Assembly: GCA_945870015.1 (NCBI GenBank)
Contig: CAMBQS010000010.1
Location: 1 to 21,946 of the forward strand
Length of the DNA stretch: 21,946 nt
DNA from: Desulfocicer vacuolatum DSM 3385
Lineage (GTDB): Bacteria > Desulfobacterota > Desulfobacteria > Desulfobacterales > SURF-7
Direction of reading: 5' to 3'
Of this stretch, positions 15,909 through 21,946 are shown piece by piece (position 1 is the first letter of the stretch; each line of letters begins with the position of its first letter). Under the pieces are notes generated by a model. That model did no database searches, was not told where the DNA came from, and saw nothing but the letters and a program-made list of their open reading frames with translations. Made by a program: the position numbers and the translations under genes.

Positions 15909-15932
15909 TGAATCCAATCTCCATTACCAATT

Positions 15933-16331
15933 CTACCGTTCTGTTGTTCTATCTCCGATGGTTTGCTGAAGTATTTTCTGCAGATACTCCAGCAAACGGT
16001 TGACATGAACCTCTTCGGGTTCCGGTGGAAGTGCCATCAGAATGCCAAGGCCTTCACTGGCTTCATGAAATTCATCATGAGAAAGACTGCTTGCGATTGC
16101 CTGATTGATTATTGGATTGACAGAAACCAGCTTTTTTGCAAATTCAAGGCCTGTCATGTCATTAAGATTTTCATCTGCAATCACCAGATGGAAAACCCGG
16201 TCTCTGACCATTGACAGGCCTTTATTTCCGGATTCTGATCGTAAAACTTCCACTCCATCCCGGTCTTTCAATATCAAACATAAAGAAGCTGCAAAGTTAT
16301 TCTCCGAGCTGACGATCAGGATACGAATCAT
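15933..16331 (-). CDS. Degenerate receiver-like protein
   Basis: A 132-residue protein with the outline of a receiver domain. The phospho-acceptor is kept (D53, LVIADENLNDMTG), but the acidic pair after the first strand is replaced by SSEN (8-11) and the K-P motif by ALPPEPEEV. It may be a pseudo-receiver that is not phosphorylated normally. It sits inside the ORP-like operon, 3 bases after the DUF5320 gene and 24 bases before the first MinD-like gene, so it probably works with them. Start ATG is the only sensible one. Confidence 0.65.
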   Translation of the reverse strand: MIRILIVSSENNFAASLCLILKDRDGVEVLRSESGNKGLSMVRDRVFHLVIADENLNDMTGLEFAKKLVSVNPIINQAIASSLSHDEFHEASEGLGILMALPPEPEEVHVNRLLEYLQKILQQTIGDRTTER

Positions 16332-16334
16332 CTG

Positions 16335-16655
16335 TTATTCCTTTGATTGACTGTTCTCAAGTGTTGCGATCTGCTGATGAATACGATCAAGATCATTTTT
16401 CAAAAAATCCGCTTCTGATTTCAGTCTGCTGATTTCTTCTCCGAGGTTCGTCGGATAGGACGCGAATCCCGGTCGATTCCATCCGCCACGACCGAAGCCA
16501 CAACCGAAACCGCGCACATTTCTTATACCGGTGATCCTTCCGCGATTTCTGAAAAGCGGCCTCCCATAAACAACATCCGCTCCCTGACAACGACCTCTTC
16601 CTCCGCCTGTCATGGAACCTGCTCCCATTGGTCCGGTTTGATCAAATCCTGGCAT
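16335..16655 (-). CDS. DUF5320-family small protein
   Basis: A 106-residue protein starting MPGFDQTGPMGAGSMTGGGR, the family hallmark, then a Gly/Arg-rich low-complexity stretch and a C-terminal helix (about 70-103) with heptad-like spacing, probably a coiled coil. These proteins commonly sit beside NifX-like genes in anaerobes; function unknown. ATG has AAAGGAGG upstream. Confidence 0.85.
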   Translation of the reverse strand: MPGFDQTGPMGAGSMTGGGRGRCQGADVVYGRPLFRNRGRITGIRNVRGFGCGFGRGGWNRPGFASYPTNLGEEISRLKSEADFLKNDLDRIHQQIATLENSQSKE

Positions 16656-16681
16656 ATTCCTTTCCTCCTTTTCTTACATTT

Positions 16682-17134
16682 TTATTTATGATGACCTTGA
16701 CCATTCCCTTGCCTTCCTCTTGTTTCTCCTCCACCTCCGCGTGTACCATTCTTACATTTCCCCTTCCCTCTGATCGAAAGTTGACCTACCCGGTGCCTGC
16801 ATTTACAGCCCGGCATTAAATAGGTGGGAATAATTGGAATCCCCTCTGCATATACCCGCAGTATCTCATTGACATCTCCGGATATAAATGAAATCAACTG
16901 AATCCCTGAAAGCTCAATCGTATTTGCCGGAATCGTTGAGATTGCGCCACAAAAAAAAACCTCGATATTAAGTTTGGTCAGTCTCTCAGCCAAAAGATGA
17001 GGGAGATCCGGATCAAAAAGCTCATATTGCTTATTCATAACCTTTTTATCAATAATTTCTGCAATCAAAAGCTTTTGCGCTGAATCAAAAACTGGTGAAA
17101 CCCTTTCTCCCCAGACTGTAATTGCGGTTTTCAT
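16682..17134 (-). CDS. NifX/NifB-family protein with basic Gly-rich tail
   Basis: About 150 residues from the ATG at 17134, which follows AGGGGG. MKTAITVWGERVSPVFDSAQ is the NifX-family N terminus, and VFFCGAISTIPANTIELSG is the central motif. The domain ends near PGCKCRHR, followed by a 40-residue tail rich in Gly, Arg and Lys ending HHK; the tail could bind metal or nucleic acid, but it may also be disordered filler. It is the first gene of the ORP-like operon, about 65 bases downstream of a sigma-54-like promoter. Confidence 0.8.
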   Translation of the reverse strand: MKTAITVWGERVSPVFDSAQKLLIAEIIDKKVMNKQYELFDPDLPHLLAERLTKLNIEVFFCGAISTIPANTIELSGIQLISFISGDVNEILRVYAEGIPIIPTYLMPGCKCRHRVGQLSIRGKGKCKNGTRGGGGETRGRQGNGQGHHK

Positions 17135-17207
17135 TGTACAAATGCCCCCTGTCCCGGAACAGTAACAATCTCGATCATTTTTTTTCTGTTTCCTGTCAGT
17201 AATGTTT

Positions 17208-17223
17208 TGCGAAGAATATGCCA
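17208..17223 (-). promoter_or_regulatory. Sigma-54-like -24/-12 promoter
   Basis: On the minus strand the bases read TGGCATATTCTTCGCA. This has GG and GC separated by exactly 10 bases and a full TGGCA -24 box; the -12 box is TCGCA instead of TTGCA. Transcription would start near 17197, about 60 bases before the first NifX-like gene. Desulfovibrio ORP operons are known to be sigma-54 dependent, which supports the call. Confidence 0.6.
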
Positions 17224-17298
17224 AAAATATAGTTTCAAAAAAAAAGATAGAAACTGTATGATACCAAAATCTTAACTATCTTCTCAAAAAATATGCGG

Positions 17299-17357
17299 AT
17301 TGCATCCAAACGCACAGATGCGATGGTTTCAAATTAAAATGGTTGCATATTTGCGAC
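17299..17357. promoter_or_regulatory. Two dyads, candidate activator-binding sites
   Basis: Dyad 1: ATTGCATC (17299-17306) and GATGCGAT (17317-17324), 7 of 8 positions symmetric, 10-base spacer. Dyad 2: GTTGC (17342-17346) and GCGAC (17353-17357), one mismatch, 6-base spacer. Both contain TTGC facing GCGA. They lie roughly 75-150 bases upstream of the -24 box, the usual distance for a sigma-54 activator. The binding protein is not in the window. Confidence 0.4.
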
Positions 17358-17438
17358 GATTGCTACTGGTTAATATGAAGAATCGGAAAAACAGAGAATA
17401 GACATGGGTCACGGACATCAAATTGCCAGCCGGCGTTT

Positions 17439-18038
17439 CTAAATCTCCCAGAAAATACCATTGGGACCGGCATTCACAACGGTTGTGCTTCCTATTTTTG
17501 CATGGCTCCCAGCACTTTCATGAATATGCCCGCATACACATAATAATGGATTCTTTTCAAGGATTGTCTCCCGAATCGCCTGGCTCCCGAAACTTTGACC
17601 GGAAGAAGAGATATCCACCGCTCCTTTTGGCGGGGAATGGGTAACCAGGATACACTTCTGAGGGCATTCGGAAAGCAGCTTTGTTGCTTCCTGTTCAGTG
17701 AAATCATAACTCCAATCGCCAAAAGGCGTTACAGGGATTCCGCCTCCCACTCCATAAAACGGAACCCCTAACAATTCAACCCCGCTTCCATGAAGCACCT
17801 TGGCACTCTCCCATCCCTGACAAGCGTTTTCAAGCTCTTCCCGGCTTTCGCTGTTGCCGGGTACCAGGATTGTCGGTTTTTGAATCTCTCTTAATGCTTC
17901 AATGGTTTCCCAAAGTCCTTTTCGAACCAGTCCGAGATCACCGGCTCCGATAACCACATCCACGGATGAGGATTTTCGAACCAGTTCTCTACAATGATCG
18001 ATACTGCAATGGATGTCACTGAATAACAGCAGTTTCAT
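17439..18038 (-). CDS. Calcineurin-like metallophosphoesterase
   Basis: A 199-residue phosphoesterase. Metal-site motifs in order: DIH (8-10), GAGDLG (31-36, D34), GNSE (61-64, replacing the usual GNHE), THSPP and CGHIHE. The change of GNHE to GNSE removes a His often involved in catalysis, though some family members tolerate it. Substrate unknown. The ATG follows AGAGAGG; 36 bases after the membrane/spermidine-synthase-like gene, so probably co-transcribed. Confidence 0.85.
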   Translation of the reverse strand: MKLLLFSDIHCSIDHCRELVRKSSSVDVVIGAGDLGLVRKGLWETIEALREIQKPTILVPGNSESREELENACQGWESAKVLHGSGVELLGVPFYGVGGGIPVTPFGDWSYDFTEQEATKLLSECPQKCILVTHSPPKGAVDISSSGQSFGSQAIRETILEKNPLLCVCGHIHESAGSHAKIGSTTVVNAGPNGIFWEI

Positions 18039-18074
18039 ATATTACCTCTCTCTTGCCATCTATACGCCGGTGAA

Positions 18075-21000
18075 TCACCCGGAATACTTCTCTTCCAATT
18101 GAGAAAACTGTTTTGTGTTTCGAATGTTTGACAGGTCCGGATCCGTCCGGATCCGGTTCCAATCATTGTACCCTTTTTGAATTGCATGCTGCAGCCATTC
18201 GATTGCGTCCTCAATTCGATTCTGTTTTGAATACAGACAGGCGATATTGTAGTAAATGGCCGGCTGAAATGGCTGGAGCTCTACCATTTTTTTAAAATAT
18301 TCAATCGATTTACTGTATTCATTCTGTGATGAATAAATAAAGGCCAGACCATTGAACGCCTGAATGAAGTCCGGTTGAATGGACAGGGCTTTATTGTTGA
18401 ACAATATGGCATTCTGAAAATCTCCTATTTTCAGATATACGGTTGCCAGTGAATAATACGGTAAATGATTATTGGGATTGTTCGCTGCCTTCATCTGGAG
18501 ATCTTTTATCAACGGATCAAATTTTGACAAAATGGTTTTTGTATTGTTCAGGAAATTGGATGCCTGTGTATCCGATGGATTGATTTGAAGCACCTTTTCA
18601 AAGTGTGTGGCTGCGGGCAGGAATCTTTTCTGTTTGAATAAGAGATATCCAAGATTAAAATGAGCCGGAGCATTTTCCGGATCGAGATTTACCGTTTCCG
18701 TAAAATATTTCAATGCCTCATCATCCATATTGTTTTTCAGGCAATGAAACCCCATATAGTAATAGACAGCCACTTTGTCATCATAGGGTGAGTTTTCTGC
18801 AACCGTAAGATGAGTCCGTATACAGGCATTGCGAATTTCCGGATCACTGATAAAAGTAAAATCCCGAAGTGGAAACTTCCTGCAATATTCAATCAGATAT
18901 TCCTCAGCCCTTTTCTTTTGCATCAATGACATATTGGGAATATTGTCCATATTTGGAAAAGTAATCTGAAAGGAAAGAAGATAGGCAAGGTAATCGATCT
19001 GTTTGTCAATGTTGGAAAAATTTTCTCCGAGAATGGCGCTGGTTTCTTCTCTCAGCCAGGATCTCTGTTGAATGATACCTGCGATTTCATTGGTTGAATC
19101 AAGTGCATGCAACAGTTTGGGAGCTGCAAATTCAAGAAGAGGAAAATTATCGGTATTTACATTCCCGCCCTCAAACAGTTTTGTAAGATCTTCACTGATG
19201 ATATGATGATAAATAAGCGTGCTGTCTGAAAACATCATATTGGTCGATTTTCCGGCGTACTGAAAATTCTTTTTTGCAATCTCCGGGTTCAGGTTGTAAT
19301 CATCCGCAAAACCAACTAGAAGAAAATCCGGACCGATCTCTTGGGGATGGGTTGAGGCTATCAGACTGTTCGGAAAAACTTTTGAAAATGTTCTGCCGAC
19401 AAGCTGGAAGGTTGGCCAATCCATCTGATAGGAGTGAATCCATTGGACATATATCCCATTTTTTTTCAGCCGGTTCTTGGCAAGCATCATGAATTCATGC
19501 GTAAAAAGAGAAGCCAGCCCTGCCATCCAGGGGTTGGATGGTTCGGATATAATCACATCATACAATTGGTCGGACAATTCAAGATGTGCGCGGCCATCCT
19601 GAATAATCAGATTTGTTTTCGGATTTTTGAGAAGATTATTGTTCCATGGGATAAAGAAATTACTCGCCTCGATCACCTGCTGATTGATTTCAATGGTATC
19701 CAGTCTCTCAACCGGATAGTGCAGGATCTCTCCGGAAGTGATTCCGCTGGCCAATCCCAGCACCAGGACATCTTTTGCATTTTGATGGAAAAGCATGGGG
19801 AAATGCGCCAGCAGAACCTGAGTATGCATATCCTTTTGTGAACTGGATGCATCCGCCTTTCCACTGTTATATAACGAGTATATTCGCTCACCGAAAATAT
19901 CCGGTTCCGTCTTCATCACAGTCGTAAACCCGCCGATGCCGTCTCCGAAATAGATCAGTTCCTTCTTTTCCTCAGCAGCCATCCTTTGGGTCCCGAAAAA
20001 AAGAGCCTCTATCCAGCCGATTTTTTTTTCATCCAGGTTTAACGACCGGTGATATTTTCCGGTAGACAGCATTCTCCGGTCCCAGTTGGGATAAATCGTC
20101 AGAAAAAACATGCCTGCAAAGATCAAAGCAAACAGAGGAATCCATTTTTTTCCATTTCCGGTTCTGCTTTTGAAAAAAACAATACCGGCGATCAGGGGAA
20201 CAAACAGTTGGATAGCGGCCACAAAACGAATGCTGTTCTCTTTTCCCCAGAGCGGTACCAGAATAAATCCGGCACTGAATGACCCCAGAACAGCCCCGAT
20301 TGTATTGATAGCATATGCTGATCCTATGGTTCGCCCTGCATTTTCAAGCGATCGCGTGCAGATCTTTCCAACCAGGGGAAAGGTCGCACCCAGAAAAAAG
20401 GTCGGAATAAACATGAAAACAAATAAAACAGCTCCCTTCACAAGCTGCATACTGGTAAAATTGTCTTTGAAGTGAAAGATCAGTTTTGAAAAAAAGATCT
20501 GGCTGTTCCCCATGACCTGGCTCAAGAGAAGCGCGGATATGGCCGCAACAATCTGTGTAAACAGCAACAGATAGATACAGTCTTTGACTCTGTCCGCCAT
20601 TCTCCCGAAAAAAAGGCTCCCCAGGGCAAGACAGGTGATAAACGTAACCAGTACAATGGTAAACGAATATGTTGTCGGGCCGATAATGATACCCAGCAGC
20701 TTGATCCAGATCACTTCGTAGGCCATTGCGGAAAATCCGGATATGGCAAAAATCACCAGCGCGAAAATGACCGGCTGCTTCTCTCCTTCAACCAGAAAAC
20801 CCCGCTCCTCTGAAACAGGAGAAGGAAAAGAATTTTTGACTTCATTATCTGCAGGTTGACAGCCTGCGGACAGACTGTTTTTCCTTGCAAAAATCAGACA
20901 GACCGTTCCGATAGCGGTGTTGAGAAAAACAGCCGTTACCAATGCTCCCCAGACACCAAACAGGTCAATCAGCCAGAATCCGCATATCAAGGAACCAAAA

Positions 21001-21545
21001 GCCGCTCCAATTGTATTTAATCCATACAGACGCCCAATGTTTGCGCCGGTTGTATCCACACTGGTTATAAAAAACCGGCAGAGAACCGGAAGTGTTGCGC
21101 CCATGCATGTGACCGGAACAAGTAAAAGAATGAAGCAGCCAAAAAATGTGACAAGATTATACATCCAGAAATAGGAATATAACTGATTGTAGAGCAGAGA
21201 GAAGAGTGGTTTCGACAGAACCAGCAGCAAAGGAAATATGAGTCCGTATACAGCAATGACCAGTTCAAGCCCTCCATAAATCCGGACAAGGGTTAAAGAA
21301 TTTCTGATTTTGTCAATTTTTTTACCCGCAAGATAGCTGCCCAGTCCAAGACCGCCCATAAAAACAGTCAACACAATACTTACGGAAAAAGGTGCGCTTC
21401 CAATGACTTTTACAATCAGTCTTGTCCACAGAATCTCGTAAACAAGCCCTGTAAAGCCTGAAATAAAAAAACAGGTGAGAAGCAGCGGGAAAAGAAATGA
21501 AAAGGGTTTTATTTTCCCATCGTGCATTTTAACTGCTGTTTCCAT
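18075..21545 (-). CDS. Fused membrane protein / spermidine-synthase-like domain / TPR protein
   Basis: A 1156-residue protein. Residues 14-220 and 259-485 are two hydrophobic halves, each with the same landmarks: SGFTGLVYEILW versus SGFSAMAYEVIW, and CMGATLP...GLNTIGAAFGS versus FLGATFP...AINTIGAVLGS, so the membrane part is an internal duplication. Residues about 530-750 form a spermidine-synthase-like Rossmann domain: YFGDG, LVLGLASGITSGE (594-606), DTIEIN (E619), QDGRAHLE (D650) and YDVIISEPSNPW (D663). TPR motifs fill about 970-1140. Polyamine synthesis is not implied; such fusions are widespread and uncharacterised. The chosen ATG (21545) has TTGAGG at 6-base spacing; TTG 21611 is unlikely. 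Confidence 0.85.
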   Translation of the reverse strand: METAVKMHDGKIKPFSFLFPLLLTCFFISGFTGLVYEILWTRLIVKVIGSAPFSVSIVLTVFMGGLGLGSYLAGKKIDKIRNSLTLVRIYGGLELVIAVYGLIFPLLLVLSKPLFSLLYNQLYSYFWMYNLVTFFGCFILLLVPVTCMGATLPVLCRFFITSVDTTGANIGRLYGLNTIGAAFGSLICGFWLIDLFGVWGALVTAVFLNTAIGTVCLIFARKNSLSAGCQPADNEVKNSFPSPVSEERGFLVEGEKQPVIFALVIFAISGFSAMAYEVIWIKLLGIIIGPTTYSFTIVLVTFITCLALGSLFFGRMADRVKDCIYLLLFTQIVAAISALLLSQVMGNSQIFFSKLIFHFKDNFTSMQLVKGAVLFVFMFIPTFFLGATFPLVGKICTRSLENAGRTIGSAYAINTIGAVLGSFSAGFILVPLWGKENSIRFVAAIQLFVPLIAGIVFFKSRTGNGKKWIPLFALIFAGMFFLTIYPNWDRRMLSTGKYHRSLNLDEKKIGWIEALFFGTQRMAAEEKKELIYFGDGIGGFTTVMKTEPDIFGERIYSLYNSGKADASSSQKDMHTQVLLAHFPMLFHQNAKDVLVLGLASGITSGEILHYPVERLDTIEINQQVIEASNFFIPWNNNLLKNPKTNLIIQDGRAHLELSDQLYDVIISEPSNPWMAGLASLFTHEFMMLAKNRLKKNGIYVQWIHSYQMDWPTFQLVGRTFSKVFPNSLIASTHPQEIGPDFLLVGFADDYNLNPEIAKKNFQYAGKSTNMMFSDSTLIYHHIISEDLTKLFEGGNVNTDNFPLLEFAAPKLLHALDSTNEIAGIIQQRSWLREETSAILGENFSNIDKQIDYLAYLLSFQITFPNMDNIPNMSLMQKKRAEEYLIEYCRKFPLRDFTFISDPEIRNACIRTHLTVAENSPYDDKVAVYYYMGFHCLKNNMDDEALKYFTETVNLDPENAPAHFNLGYLLFKQKRFLPAATHFEKVLQINPSDTQASNFLNNTKTILSKFDPLIKDLQMKAANNPNNHLPYYSLATVYLKIGDFQNAILFNNKALSIQPDFIQAFNGLAFIYSSQNEYSKSIEYFKKMVELQPFQPAIYYNIACLYSKQNRIEDAIEWLQHAIQKGYNDWNRIRTDPDLSNIRNTKQFSQLEEKYSG

Positions 21546-21696
21546 ATACATCCTCAATTGATATCTTGAATCATAACTGTCCAGATGGCTGTATAAAATA
21601 GAATATGGCAATATTCAACAAATAACTTCTTTTTATAATTGAAAATTATTATGGATTGTAATCAGATGGAAAAAGGGGGATGAAAAGGGTTGATGA

Positions 21697-21946
21697 CTAA
21701 TCGAAAATTTTGGCGTCTTCTTTATAAAGCAATATGCTGATCCTTCGGTTTTTGGGGTCATAGGGGTCTGTGTTTTTTAATGATTTTTCAGATGCATAGC
21801 CGGAAACTCTTTTGATGCGGCTGGAGGATACCCCGGATTGATTCAGAATTCGTCTGGCGGTTGAAGCCCTTTCGACAGAGAGTTCCCAATTCGTGTATTG
21901 ATCGCTGCTGTACCGTACCGCGTCGGTATGACCCTCAATGGCGATT
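21697..21946 (-). CDS. MotB/OmpA-like C-terminal domain, truncated by window edge
   Basis: The last 83 codons of a protein whose start lies beyond the right edge. The frame reads IEGHTDAVRYSS, then NWELSVERASTARRIL, then GYASEKSLKN and NRRISILLYKED before the TAG (21697-21699). EGHTD, NWELS..RA and NRRI are the peptidoglycan-binding motifs of MotB-type OmpA domains. Whether it is a flagellar stator protein or another envelope anchor cannot be told from this part. Confidence 0.8.
   Translation of the reverse strand, partial: IAIEGHTDAVRYSSDQYTNWELSVERASTARRILNQSGVSSSRIKRVSGYASEKSLKNTDPYDPKNRRISILLYKEDAKIFD

Larger units (their letters stand above)
17135..17438 (-). promoter_or_regulatory. Intergenic control region of the ORP-like operon
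   Basis: No gene is seen in these 304 bases. They hold the sigma-54-like element and two upstream dyads listed separately. An AGTTTC/GAAACT inverted repeat (17231-17236/17250-17255) encloses an A9 run and lies just upstream of the promoter. The stop of the metallophosphoesterase gene borders the right side. Confidence 0.5.

Noticed and set aside
17231..17255. AGTTTC/GAAACT inverted repeat as an intrinsic terminator of the phosphoesterase gene
   Set aside because: Stem is only 6 bp and AT-rich, and the T run is in the loop rather than after the stem.
1..21946. CRISPR array, insertion sequence, tRNA, rRNA or phage genes
   Set aside because: No regularly spaced repeat array, no transposase or integrase motif, and no recognisable tRNA or rRNA sequence was found by eye.

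Overview
The window looks like chromosome from an anaerobic, sulfate-reducing or acetogen-like Desulfobacterota (Desulfobacterales type). The evidence is gene content: a Wood-Ljungdahl-type methylenetetrahydrofolate reductase (MetF/MetV) linked to HdrA/MvhD electron-transfer subunits, an HdrCB/DsrK-like selenoprotein, and an 'orange protein' (ORP)-like NifX/MinD/Mrp locus. Nearly all genes lie on the minus strand. The exception is the selenoprotein gene. The organism assignment is inference; no rRNA or tRNA gene was seen.

Left block (1-7274, minus). In transcription order this is a MetF paralog (6402-7274), a large two-FAD-module HdrA (3230-6268), MvhD (2787-3224), MetV (2085-2753), MetF (1165-2088) and a CheY-like receiver (721-1104). 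A hairpin at 584-627 may end the transcript. Beyond it lie an ACT-domain protein (50-553) and the start of an unrecognised gene cut by the window edge. Two joints are very tight (a 4-base overlap between metV and metF; mvhD starts 5 bases after the hdrA stop), so one complex is likely. The set resembles the MetVF-HdrCBA-MvhD reductase described for Moorella thermoacetica.

Divergent gene (7946-9265, plus). Across a 671-bp AT-rich intergenic region lies the missing HdrC/HdrB-type subunit, as a single fused 439-residue protein. It reads through an in-frame TGA (8675-8677) that I interpret as selenocysteine 244, in a U-G-H motif where relatives carry C-G-H. A stem-loop suitable as a bacterial SECIS element starts 16 nt after the TGA. 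The intergenic region carries a 16-bp direct repeat with a 20-bp period, plus a third copy nearby.

Middle and right block (9359-17134, minus). From the right: a NifX-family protein, a DUF5320 protein, a degenerate receiver protein, two MinD-like ATPases with 2x[4Fe-4S] insertions, two more NifX-family proteins, an Mrp/NBP35 ATPase, a CGGC-domain protein, an FmdB-type zinc ribbon, a canonical MetF (the third MetF homolog in the window), a NifU/IscU-like scaffold and a membrane-anchored metallo-beta-lactamase-fold protein. The ATPase/NifX part matches the ORP loci known from Desulfovibrio. A sigma-54-like -24/-12 element (17208-17223) lies upstream of its first gene, with two upstream dyads that could bind an activator.

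Right end (17439-21946, minus). A small metallophosphoesterase, a 1156-residue membrane/spermidine-synthase-like/TPR fusion, and the C-terminal part of a MotB/OmpA-like peptidoglycan-binding protein running off the window.
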